35,354 bases of DNA from an uncultured Planctomycetaceae bacterium. GTDB taxonomy: Bacteria; Planctomycetota; Planctomycetia; Planctomycetales; Planctomycetaceae. This document shows, one piece after another, positions 1-7,427 of this stretch. The notes below the pieces were generated by a model. The model was not told the DNA's origin. It searched no databases and saw only the letters and a program-made list of their open reading frames with translations. Made by a program: the position numbers and the translations under genes. Numbering within the stretch: the first letter of the stretch is position 1; each line of letters starts with the position of its first letter. The stretch is from positions 1 through 35,354 of the forward strand of contig CAIOTJ010000496.1 in the NCBI GenBank assembly GCA_903861195.1. The letters run 5' to 3'.

Positions 1-1
1 G

Positions 2-1135
2 AGAGCCGAGTTGTTCAAGGCGGGAGCCCACGATTTGCTACTGTGTCGGGACGAGACGGTGTTGAATCTGTCAGTGGCCTCCTCCAAGAGCCAGCGTTCC
101 CCCGCCTGGACCGAGGCTTGGGAGCGTGCCGCGACAGGGGCCGCCTTGATTGGGTTGCGTCCGGATGCGGTGTCGCGATTTCAAGTGGCAGGGGCCAGCT
201 ACACGGCTTTGTTGAACGACTTTCTGGGTCGACTTTCTGGATGGAGTGGATCGGCCGAGTTCGCTCTGGCGTCTCTGGATCTGAATCAGGACCGTTGTCA
301 GGTTCAGGTCATTCCCAAAATGGGTTTATCCACGCGGAGTCTGCTCGCCACCGTTGAGAGTTTGCAAGAGAATTGGCAGAGTCGTTTGGCGCAACCCGTG
401 CCCCCGGGTGGACAGCGGCCGGAGAACTACGACCCCGTCATTGGCAATACCTGGTGTCAGCGGCTGGTAAATCATTGCCCCGCCGAGGCTCTGGCCGATC
501 GGCTGCAGGTTGAGCCTTCCCTTTCAGCCATGTTGGGAATTGTTTTGAGCTTGCGGGATTTGCCTCAGGAAGTCGTCAGCTTTGAACGGCACTGGGCGTC
601 TCATCACGCGGCGTATTTACAGCAGTCGCTGGATCTTCTGCGGAGTGCGCTGCTTGCGTATCGGGTTGATCATGGAGAGTTTCCCCCTCTGGCACTGCGA
701 CAGCATCCCTCTGCTCCTCCGCATAGCTGGAGGGTGGCGTTGCTTCCCTACGTCGGACGGCAGGATCTGTACGACCGATATCGGTTTGATCTACCATGGA
801 ACAGTCCCGAGAATTTGCAGCTGTTGTCGAATATTCCAGATATTTATCGCGGATTTGGATCGCTGTCGAATACATCCGCAATTCATCATGGAGCGGGACT
901 TCCTTCGGCCGCCTTTTCGCGGGTGCTGAATGATTGGACCGAAGTCGACGCCTTGCTGCTGTTCGGTTCTTCGGCGGGGTCCATTCCCTGGACAGCACCC
1001 ATGGATGGTGTTTCCGCCCGCGCTCTCCTGCGTGGTCCGGAGCGGCAAGGCCCCTTGGGGGGGCTGGCCGAGCTGACAACGGGCGATCTCGAGCAGCGGA
1101 TCTGGTCGACCCCTGGCGAGTCGATGTCCGAGTAG
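2..1135 (+). CDS. DUF1559-type protein, 5' end cut off by the window
   Basis: The reading frame is open from the first bases of the window to a TAG at 1133-1135, so the true start lies upstream; the TTG at 11 is only the first possible start codon inside the window. The C-terminal third resembles the DUF1559 (SBP_bac_10-like) proteins that are greatly expanded in Planctomycetes: a segment reading SWRVALLPYVGRQDLYDRY, then a PWNSPENLQ motif, then a late VPWT-like motif (SIPWTAPMDG). The usual DUF1559 N-terminal pilin-like methylation motif is not visible, as expected if the N-terminus is missing or if a different N-terminal domain is present. The first 200 residues visible match no family I recognise. 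The biochemical role of DUF1559 proteins is unknown. I am fairly sure this is a real gene and moderately sure of the family. Confidence 0.75.
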   Translation, partial: RAELFKAGAHDLLLCRDETVLNLSVASSKSQRSPAWTEAWERAATGAALIGLRPDAVSRFQVAGASYTALLNDFLGRLSGWSGSAEFALASLDLNQDRCQVQVIPKMGLSTRSLLATVESLQENWQSRLAQPVPPGGQRPENYDPVIGNTWCQRLVNHCPAEALADRLQVEPSLSAMLGIVLSLRDLPQEVVSFERHWASHHAAYLQQSLDLLRSALLAYRVDHGEFPPLALRQHPSAPPHSWRVALLPYVGRQDLYDRYRFDLPWNSPENLQLLSNIPDIYRGFGSLSNTSAIHHGAGLPSAAFSRVLNDWTEVDALLLFGSSAGSIPWTAPMDGVSARALLRGPERQGPLGGLAELTTGDLEQRIWSTPGESMSE

Positions 1136-1170
1136 TCGCTGCCTGGTCCGGAATGACGTGCCGTGGGGCT

Positions 1171-1198
1171 TTGACCCGCCGACTTGCTCCGGTACACT
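1171..1198 (+). promoter_or_regulatory. Candidate sigma70-type promoter for the PSP1/nnrD genes
   Basis: TTGACC at 1171-1176 and TACACT at 1193-1198 are separated by 16 bp. They sit 40 bp upstream of the ATG at 1238, in the short gap after the DUF1559 gene. Predicted by eye from the consensus only. Confidence 0.4.
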
Positions 1199-1237
1199 GC
1201 AGTTTCCTGCAGGACATAAGGCCAAGGCTCCCGGTTC

Positions 1238-2077
1238 ATGGAACAGCGTTACATCGTTCGCTACGGACTCCCCCGTCATGTGGCAGAGTTTGGCGTGCGT
1301 GGACGTGGAGAATATTTCCGCGGCGCTCAGGTTGTGGTCCGCTCGGATCGGGGCCATGAGGTGGGTGAGGTGTTGTGTCCCGCCACGGAACGGACCCGGG
1401 AGTATCTCGGGGCCACCGACATCCGGGGGAGCATTCTGAGGGAGTTGAACGATCAGGACCGCCGTCGGATCGAGGAATTGCGGGACCTGGAGCCAACAGA
1501 GTTCCAGGGATGCCGGGAGTTGATTGCCGAGCATTCCCTGGCGATGCATTTGGTCGACGTGGAGCATCTGTTGGGGGATGAGCGGCTGGTTTTCTATTAT
1601 GTCTCGGAAGCGCGGGTTGATTTCCGTGAACTGGTGAAGGCTCTGGCCAGCCGTTTTCAATTGCGGATCGAGATGCGCCAGATCGGTGTCCGTGACGAAG
1701 CCAAGTTTCTGGCTGACTATGGGGATTGCGGGAAGCCCGTCTGCTGCAACACGCATCTGCGAGAGATGCCGCCGGTTTCGATGAAGATGGCGAAACTGCA
1801 GAAGGCTTCTCTGGATCCTACCAAGATTTCCGGACGGTGCGGCCGACTGAAATGTTGTCTGAGATACGAGTACGACACTTATGAAGAGCACCGCCGTGAA
1901 ATGCCTGGAGTCGGCTCGACTGTGCTGACGCGGAGGGGGCAGGGGAGAGTCACCGCCCAGGAGTTGCTCGCCCGGAAGGTTCTGGTGCAATACGAAGACA
2001 ATCGACTGGTCCTGACGGACCTCGCCGAGGTGGTGACGGTTGTCAGTCGGGGACGGAAGCCGACAGACGAAGAATGA
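1238..2077 (+). CDS. PSP1/RicT-family (YaaT-like) protein
   Basis: A 279-residue protein of the PSP1 C-terminal-domain family, which includes Bacillus RicT/YaaT. RicT works with RicA and RicF in RNase Y-dependent mRNA maturation and in sporulation and competence control, and the Ric proteins bind iron-sulfur clusters. The hallmark region is clear: cysteines at residues 164, 169 and 170 (motif CGKPVCC), then SMKMAKLQ around 181-188, KISGRCGRLKCC with cysteines at 201, 206 and 207, and YE shortly after. The ATG at 1238 gives the usual family N-terminus. Downstream it almost abuts nnrD, so the two are probably co-transcribed. No RicA or RicF partner is visible here. The function in planctomycetes is inferred only from homology and could be broader, such as assembly of a cluster-dependent RNA-processing complex. 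Confidence 0.9.
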   Translation: MEQRYIVRYGLPRHVAEFGVRGRGEYFRGAQVVVRSDRGHEVGEVLCPATERTREYLGATDIRGSILRELNDQDRRRIEELRDLEPTEFQGCRELIAEHSLAMHLVDVEHLLGDERLVFYYVSEARVDFRELVKALASRFQLRIEMRQIGVRDEAKFLADYGDCGKPVCCNTHLREMPPVSMKMAKLQKASLDPTKISGRCGRLKCCLRYEYDTYEEHRREMPGVGSTVLTRRGQGRVTAQELLARKVLVQYEDNRLVLTDLAEVVTVVSRGRKPTDEE

Positions 2078-2093
2078 GCGGGAGGAGCGGGAA

Positions 2094-3047
2094 TTGAGTG
2101 ACGTGTCTCCCCGGGAGGATCTGAGCGCCTCGCCTTTGCCGCTGCCTCCCCCGCGCCCAAAAACCGGCCACAAGGGAACCTTTGGGAGGGTGCTGGTGGT
2201 GGCGGGGAGTCGGGGAATGTCGGGTGCCGCCTGTCTAGCGGGAATGGGGGCCCTGCGGGGGGGGGCAGGGTTGGTTCACCTGGCTGTGCCATCCTCGATT
2301 GAATCGATCGTCTGCGGCTACGATCCCTCTTATTTGGTCCATGGCCTGTCCGACAATCACGAAGGTCGATTGGATGCCGGCTGCGAAGTCCCCCTCGGGG
2401 AGTTGCAGCGGGGGATGGATGCGGTGGTGATCGGTCCTGGTTTGGGTTCTTCGCCGGGGGGGCAGACACTTGTCGCTGATTGGCTGGGCTCGCTCTCGAC
2501 CCCGCTGTTGCTGGATGCCGACGCATTGAATGCCTTGGCGGTGCAGGGGTGGGGCCTGCGTGAAGTGCGCCCCGCCGGTCCCCGGCTGATCACCCCACAT
2601 CCAGGCGAGATGGCGCGGCTGCTGGGGTTGTCGACGGCGGACGTTCAGAGGGACCGGCTGATGCACGCGGCCGGTCTTGCCCGTCTCTGGCGGACGACGG
2701 TCGTCCTGAAGGGGGCAGGAACCATCGTTACCGATGGCGACCGGTGGGCGACCAACTCCACGGGCAATCCTGGCCTGGCCACGGGGGGGACCGGGGATGT
2801 GCTCAGCGGGTTGCTGGGTGCGCTGCTGGCCCAGGGGATGGAAGTGTTTGAAGCAGCCCGTTTGGGGGTCTGGCTGCATGGTACGGCTGGCGACATTGCC
2901 GCCGCCGAATTGAGCGAGCCCGGTTTGATTGCTTCGGACTTGCCACGGTATTTGGGGGCTGCCTGGCGCAGGGCATTGCCAACCCGCGCAGTTGGCCGGA
3001 GTCGCTTGGGGTTCAGCGATTCCGCAGGTGCAGCCTCAGCAGATTGA
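2094..3047 (+). CDS. nnrD: ADP/ATP-dependent NAD(P)H-hydrate dehydratase
   Basis: Repairs hydrated NADH and NADPH (the S-epimer of NAD(P)HX) by nucleotide-dependent dehydration. It is a ribokinase-like carbohydrate-kinase-fold enzyme of about 317 residues, in the cytosol. Visible family motifs in order are HKGTFGRVLVVAGSRGMSGA near the N-terminus, VIGPGLG, LLDADALNAL, ITPHPGEMARLLG, VVLKGAGTIV and the nucleotide/substrate motif NPGLATGGTGDVLSG, followed by LHGTAGD. The epimerase (YjeF_N) half of bifunctional Nnr proteins is absent. I prefer the TTG start at 2094 because GGGAGGAG at 2080-2087 is correctly spaced; an upstream TTG at 2040 would overlap the PSP1 gene. It probably forms an operon with the PSP1 gene. 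Its 3' end overlaps the 3' end of cinA on the other strand. Confidence 0.93.
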   Translation: MSDVSPREDLSASPLPLPPPRPKTGHKGTFGRVLVVAGSRGMSGAACLAGMGALRGGAGLVHLAVPSSIESIVCGYDPSYLVHGLSDNHEGRLDAGCEVPLGELQRGMDAVVIGPGLGSSPGGQTLVADWLGSLSTPLLLDADALNALAVQGWGLREVRPAGPRLITPHPGEMARLLGLSTADVQRDRLMHAAGLARLWRTTVVLKGAGTIVTDGDRWATNSTGNPGLATGGTGDVLSGLLGALLAQGMEVFEAARLGVWLHGTAGDIAAAELSEPGLIASDLPRYLGAAWRRALPTRAVGRSRLGFSDSAGAASAD

Positions 3048-4266
3048 GGGCCGACTTGGTCAGGCGTGCCTGGGCAATCGCTGGATCTCCAACGAGGTTC
3101 AATTCCCGAACCTCAACCATTTGGGGTGTGGCGAGTGCGTAGTGGGCCAGGGGAACATCGGTGAACCCTTCGTGAACTGCGGCCCGGGATCTCGGGGTGA
3201 TGGCCAGCGCGCAATCGGCCTGGAGCCTGGCCCGAGTTGCTAGCGCGAGTTGAGATGCCCGGTCCGGGCCATGCGGATCGGTTTCCCGGAGTTTCGCGGG
3301 TGACATTCCCAGGACCGTCGCCAGGGCTTCGTCCGAGAGGCCGCACAAGCCGCCTCGAAAAACTCCACCGTTCGGATCGATCCGTTGCAGCCGGCGCGCC
3401 AGCAAACCTCCTGAGGCCCCCTCGCAGGAGGCCAATGTCTCGCCGCGGGCACTCAATTCGCGAACCACGATGTCTTCGAGTTCCTCCTCCTCCTCGCCAT
3501 ACACATGCTCTCCGAGGCGTTCGAGAATCTGTTGTCGAGTCGTGAAGATTTTGTCTTGGGCGGTGTCGGGAGAGGGGGCCTCGGCAACGATACGCAGGGT
3601 GATTGTGGCTTCATGAACTGTAATTCCCACTTCAGGATCCCGTCCTCGGGCCGTAATGTCTCCCAACAGTTCCTCGGCGGCAGACTCTCCCAGCCCGAAA
3701 CACTGGAGTCGGGCATGGCGAATGACCCGTCCCGTGGCCAGCGATCCCAGTCTCGGCAGGATCTGTTCCCGAAACATGGGTTTCATTTCACTGGGGACAC
3801 CCGGGAGGGCCGCAACTCGGCAAGGAGGCCGCGAGCCGCGGGGAATCTCCAACCAGATTCCGGGGGCGGTTCCGCGGGGGTTCGGAATGGGTGTGGAACC
3901 CTCGGGAAACATCGCCTGAATGACGTTGCGTTCGGGCATCTCCCGGCCCCGACGGGCGAACATGCTCCGGATGATCTCCAGAGAGGTCTCATCCAGGACG
4001 AGGTCGACCTCCAGCATCCGGGCCAGCGCCTCACGGGTCAGATCATCCAGAGTTGGGCCCAAACCCCCTGTGATGACGATCAAATCGGCCCGGTCGACCG
4101 CCACCCGAAAGGCGTTGATATTCGCCTGCAAGTCGTCGGCCAGCGTCGTGTGATAGTGGACCGCAATTCCGACCGCGGCCAGTTCGAGGCTCAGCCATTG
4201 GCTGTTGGTGTCGAGTTTGGCACCGCTGGTGAGTTCGGTGCCGATGGCGATGGTCTCGGCTGGCAT
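3013..4266 (-). CDS. CinA-family protein with a degenerate NMN-amidase domain
   Basis: 417 residues, the normal length for two-domain CinA (MoCF/COG1058 domain plus C-terminal CinA_C nicotinamide-nucleotide amidase domain). The N-terminal domain is well conserved: IGTELTSG, DTNSQWL, the DLIVITGGLGPTLDDLTREA motif, GTAPG, and ALPGVPSEMKPM. This domain has ADP-ribose and CoA pyrophosphatase activity in known homologues. The C-terminal domain is odd: the usual AESCTGGLLA active-site motif reads LASCEGASGGLLA, the following Y-x(3)-K segment is GLSDEALATVLG without tyrosine or lysine, and the ITGIAGP-type motif reads ITPRSRAAV. The amidase site is therefore probably inactive. I chose the ATG at 4266 because it begins MPAETIAIGTEL, as in the family. 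It lies 4 bp after the PAP2 gene, so the two are translationally coupled. Confidence 0.88.
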   Translation of the reverse strand: MPAETIAIGTELTSGAKLDTNSQWLSLELAAVGIAVHYHTTLADDLQANINAFRVAVDRADLIVITGGLGPTLDDLTREALARMLEVDLVLDETSLEIIRSMFARRGREMPERNVIQAMFPEGSTPIPNPRGTAPGIWLEIPRGSRPPCRVAALPGVPSEMKPMFREQILPRLGSLATGRVIRHARLQCFGLGESAAEELLGDITARGRDPEVGITVHEATITLRIVAEAPSPDTAQDKIFTTRQQILERLGEHVYGEEEEELEDIVVRELSARGETLASCEGASGGLLARRLQRIDPNGGVFRGGLCGLSDEALATVLGMSPAKLRETDPHGPDRASQLALATRARLQADCALAITPRSRAAVHEGFTDVPLAHYALATPQMVEVRELNLVGDPAIAQARLTKSALNLLRLHLRNR

Positions 4267-4270
4267 GAGT

Positions 4271-5461
4271 TCAGTATCTGAGATCGAAGGAGACTCCGGG
4301 GGCCTCATGGTTCGCGTCGAACCAGGGATTGACCCTCCACCGGGATTCGGCTGCGGACAGCCGGGACAACGCGACCGATTTTCCGATGGTGTAACCCAGG
4401 ATGGATCCAAACACCACGTCGGACAGGTCATGCTCACGCTGGTCGATGCGGCTCCAGCCTACCAGCCCAGCCAGAGCATAAGCCGGCAATCCCGCCCCCC
4501 ATCCGTACCAGGTTTCAACGTTGGCCGCGATGCAGAAGCAACTGGAGGCATGAAACGACGGAAATCCAAATCGCCCATCCTCGAAATCATTCGATGGGCG
4601 TTGGGTGTCGGCGATACCTTTGATGGCGACCGTTGTCGCTGAGGTCAGGGAGTAGGCTGAGATGGTTGAGCGAAAGAAGTCGTGGAGCGGTTCGTCCTGC
4701 CGCCACAAGCTGTAAGTGTATCCCAGGAGCAACGTGGGGACCTGCCACTGGAATTCGCCAAACTGTCGCAGCACCTGCGAACCGGTTCCCCACCGATCTG
4801 GTGAACTCGCTGTCCAGGCCCGGACCTCCCCATCGGCTTCCTCTCGCAAGCCCAGAGAGACTCCTGTGCCGATGCCCAGGATGAGTGCGTTTTCCCAGAC
4901 GAACAAAGAACGCAGATCGGACTGCAAGTCGGGCCAACAGTCGCGCAGATCGTCTTGCAAGGTGAACAGCGGGACTGTTTCGGCACTCAAGGCCGGGTCC
5001 AGATCCCGCCAGTCCAAGGGCAAAGACTCGTTGGACGACTCGCCCAGTGCCGCTCGTTGCAGTCCCAGCATCAAAAGAGGATCGGAGAGTGGATCTGCTG
5101 GAGAAGACTGATCGAGCGGAGCGAGCCCCGGCGGAAGCGGAGTTTCCTCTGGGATTTCCAGGAAATTCCCAGCGTTTGACGGCGCGGAGCTGGGAGCGAA
5201 TTCAGGCCGAGCTTGGTCCCCGAGCGACTGGCCACCGCCCAGAGAAACGGTGGAGAAGCGTCCGTCCGCGACTCCGACCGATCTCGGGGTCTTGTGGTGT
5301 CGAAAGGTACGGTCCGGTTCCGCGCCCGCGAGCGGGAGGTTGTGCAGACAGCAGCCGAGGAGGACTGCGATGGCGACGGTGCCGGACGGCCGAACACCAG
5401 CAGGTGTGTTCGGATTCCCCGGATCAATCGCCAAGCAGAAGAAGGGGCGCAGGCGGAACAT
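4271..5461 (-). CDS. PAP2-family membrane phosphatase with an atypical motif
   Basis: A 396-residue protein. It has an N-terminal hydrophobic segment at about residues 27-47 that looks like a signal peptide, a long Pro/Ser-rich non-conserved region, and a C-terminal PAP2 (type 2 phosphatidic acid phosphatase) domain with several membrane helices. All three phosphatase motifs are recognisable: KGIADTQRP for K-x(6)-RP, PSFH for PSGH, and SRIDQREHDLSD for SR-x(5)-H-x(3)-D. The glycine of motif 2 is replaced by phenylalanine. Family members dephosphorylate lipid phosphates such as phosphatidic acid or undecaprenyl pyrophosphate, or act as acid phosphatases; the substrate here cannot be told. It is the first gene of a two-gene unit with cinA, whose start lies 4 bp beyond its stop. 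Confidence 0.8.
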   Translation of the reverse strand: MFRLRPFFCLAIDPGNPNTPAGVRPSGTVAIAVLLGCCLHNLPLAGAEPDRTFRHHKTPRSVGVADGRFSTVSLGGGQSLGDQARPEFAPSSAPSNAGNFLEIPEETPLPPGLAPLDQSSPADPLSDPLLMLGLQRAALGESSNESLPLDWRDLDPALSAETVPLFTLQDDLRDCWPDLQSDLRSLFVWENALILGIGTGVSLGLREEADGEVRAWTASSPDRWGTGSQVLRQFGEFQWQVPTLLLGYTYSLWRQDEPLHDFFRSTISAYSLTSATTVAIKGIADTQRPSNDFEDGRFGFPSFHASSCFCIAANVETWYGWGAGLPAYALAGLVGWSRIDQREHDLSDVVFGSILGYTIGKSVALSRLSAAESRWRVNPWFDANHEAPGVSFDLRY

Positions 5462-5547
5462 AAGAACTCACTTCGGACCTCTGTGACCGCTGCTAACAAC
5501 GAAAACGCCACAAACACTACAGACTGCCAGAGACGGCCGGAACGGTC

Positions 5548-6891
5548 TCAATTCTCGGTGGCAGTCAACTTTTTGAGCAGTTCAAGGGCCTCAGGGTCGC
5601 GGGGTGAGATGGTGACGGTCTCTTTCGCCAACGCGATTGCCTCTGTTTTTCTGTTCAGTTTTTGCAAGGTTTGAATGAGCAGGGCCCGGGCGCGGCTATG
5701 GACGGGGTCGACCATCAGACAGGCTTGCAAGGGGGCCACTGCGTCGGCATACCGATCCAATTGCGACAGCACCCGGCCATGCCTGTACATCGCTTCAGAA
5801 TAGTCGGATTTGAGTCGGCTTGCCTCGGCATAGGCGGCGGCGGCCGATTCCCACTCGCGGTCACTTTCGAGAGCGGTCCCGAGCGCGAATCGGCAAAGCG
5901 GGTCATTGGGGAACTGGCGGACAGCATCGCGAAGGATTTGGGTGGCCTCGGACAGACGGCGTTGTCGCAGCCGAATCTGGCCCAAATTAATCCGTAGTCG
6001 GGCAAGATCGGGACGGGTTTGAATGAGTTTCAAAAGCAAATCGGCCGCTTCGTCGTAGCGCTCCTGAGACAGCAGAGCGTCGGCGGTCCGCGCCAGGCGG
6101 TTCGACGATTTGTCCTCTTGCTCCATGACAGCGAGAAATTCGTCGGGCAGGCTGGGACGAGTCTGGGGCAACAGACTGGCGGTTTCCTCCAGATCGGCGG
6201 CGGCGATCAAGTCTCCCCGCATCCGCATCAACCGGATTTTCTCGACCATGACATCGCGCGATGAAGAATTGATCTCCAGGGCCTGTTGCAGACGCTGCTC
6301 GGCTTCGTTCAGCTGCCCCAGGCTCATCTCGAGGCGTGCCAGGCCGAGAAGAGGATCAGCACTGCGCGGTGCGAGTTCAGCGGCCTGGAGGTATTTGCGA
6401 CGCGCTTCCTCCGGTCGATTGAGCCGAACCAGCAGGTTTCCGGATCGCATGAACAGTGGTGCATAATTTGGCCGATAGCGTTGGGCATTGCGATATGTTT
6501 CTGCGGCGTCCGACAGGTTGAAGTCCTCCTCAACAATCCCTTTGTAGTATCGCCACCGGAACTGTTGGGGGTCGAGTCGCACGGCCTGTTGGAAACATTC
6601 GAGGGCCTCGTGGCGGAACTCGTGGGCGTAACACAACATCCCAAGCCGGCCCCGTGCCAGGGCCGAATCGGGTTCATTGCGGGCTTCCAGCAGTGCTTCT
6701 TCGATGGCGAAAGCGATCGCTGGAGAGGCCCGGGACGTGTCGATCTCCGGTGGTGGGGGTATCGGGGGAGCAGCGAACCAGACGTAAATGGCACCGATGC
6801 TGATCAGCACCCCCAAAGCCACCAGATAGGCACGCACTTCGTTCACGAGATCGTCTCTTGGAGAGTCAGCCGGAGCGTAGGCTTCGCCCAT
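5548..6891 (-). CDS. Membrane-anchored TPR-repeat protein
   Basis: 447 residues. One transmembrane helix at about 18-41 (YLVALGVLISIGAIYVWFAA) is followed by a proline-rich linker (PPIPPPPEID) and then many degenerate tetratricopeptide repeats up to the C-terminus. Repeat-like units have the typical W/L-G-Y-A-F-A-P spacing, for example ALECFQQAVRLDPQQFRWRY, AEQRLQQALEINSSSRDVM, and the last at AIALAKETVTISPRDPEALE. The helix and short basic-poor N-terminus suggest an anchored protein with the repeats outside the cytoplasm, but orientation is inferred. TPR proteins are scaffolds for protein-protein contact; no specific partner is suggested. The ATG at 6891 precedes MGEAYAPADSPRDDLV. It is divergent from the amt gene. 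Confidence 0.85.
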   Translation of the reverse strand: MGEAYAPADSPRDDLVNEVRAYLVALGVLISIGAIYVWFAAPPIPPPPEIDTSRASPAIAFAIEEALLEARNEPDSALARGRLGMLCYAHEFRHEALECFQQAVRLDPQQFRWRYYKGIVEEDFNLSDAAETYRNAQRYRPNYAPLFMRSGNLLVRLNRPEEARRKYLQAAELAPRSADPLLGLARLEMSLGQLNEAEQRLQQALEINSSSRDVMVEKIRLMRMRGDLIAAADLEETASLLPQTRPSLPDEFLAVMEQEDKSSNRLARTADALLSQERYDEAADLLLKLIQTRPDLARLRINLGQIRLRQRRLSEATQILRDAVRQFPNDPLCRFALGTALESDREWESAAAAYAEASRLKSDYSEAMYRHGRVLSQLDRYADAVAPLQACLMVDPVHSRARALLIQTLQKLNRKTEAIALAKETVTISPRDPEALELLKKLTATEN

Positions 6892-7427
6892 AAATTACCG
6901 ACCAACCGGTAAAAAGTCTCGGTGGGGGAGATCTCCCTTCCAATTCGCCAGGAATATCTTGCCGCCAGACTCGGTCAAGATCCTGGGGGGCTGGGGGCTG
7001 GGGGCTGGGGGCTGGGGGCTGGGGGCTGGACTTCGGTTTTCGTTCGAATGGCTGCCGGGTGAGTGAGCGTTGAAAGCGACTTCACCACGATTCGCCGCTC
7101 GGACGATACCTGAGTGTTCCCCTTGTCGAGTCAGGTTGTGTCTGAAAAGTCAGCAGTTGTTTAATGTGTCAGCAGGTTTTGCCTATTGCTTCCGCAGGCT
7201 GGCTGAGATTCCTATCGAGAGAGAATCTCCAGGCGAGGACTTTCTCCAGTTTCAATCTGCGGAAATCTTGGGAACTTGTGATGAACAAAGTCGACTTCCA
7301 GGGAAATTTTTGGACTTTGGAACGCAACTCGCCTCAGTCGCATGATTGCCCAACTGAATTTGTCCGCGCTGTTCGGGAAATGTCTCCCGCGAGTTGGGCA
7401 GTTCCTCGACGAGAGCATCCTCGGATC
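6892..7427. other. Gene-free divergent spacer between the TPR gene and amt
   Basis: 536 bp between two divergent genes. Apart from the G-rich 7-bp repeat at 6991-7029 I see no structured RNA and no promoter close to consensus. The amt frame is open upstream to 7164, but that extension lacks protein-like character and would bury the signal peptide, so I treat it as leader. Confidence 0.5.
6983..7029 (+). repeat. G-rich 7-bp tandem repeat (CTGGGGG)n
   Basis: Five perfect tandem copies of CTGGGGG occupy 6991-7025. A slightly longer variant (CTGGGGGG) lies at 6983-6990 and a partial copy at 7026-7029. The plus strand therefore carries six runs of five or six G separated by CT, an excellent G-quadruplex-forming pattern. 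It lies about 90 bp upstream of the TPR gene and about 400 bp upstream of amt. Copy number could vary by slippage. Confidence 0.9.

Noticed and set aside
7164-7427. Upstream extension of the amt reading frame
   Set aside because: The in-frame sequence is not protein-like, and the ATG at 7428 starts a proper signal peptide.
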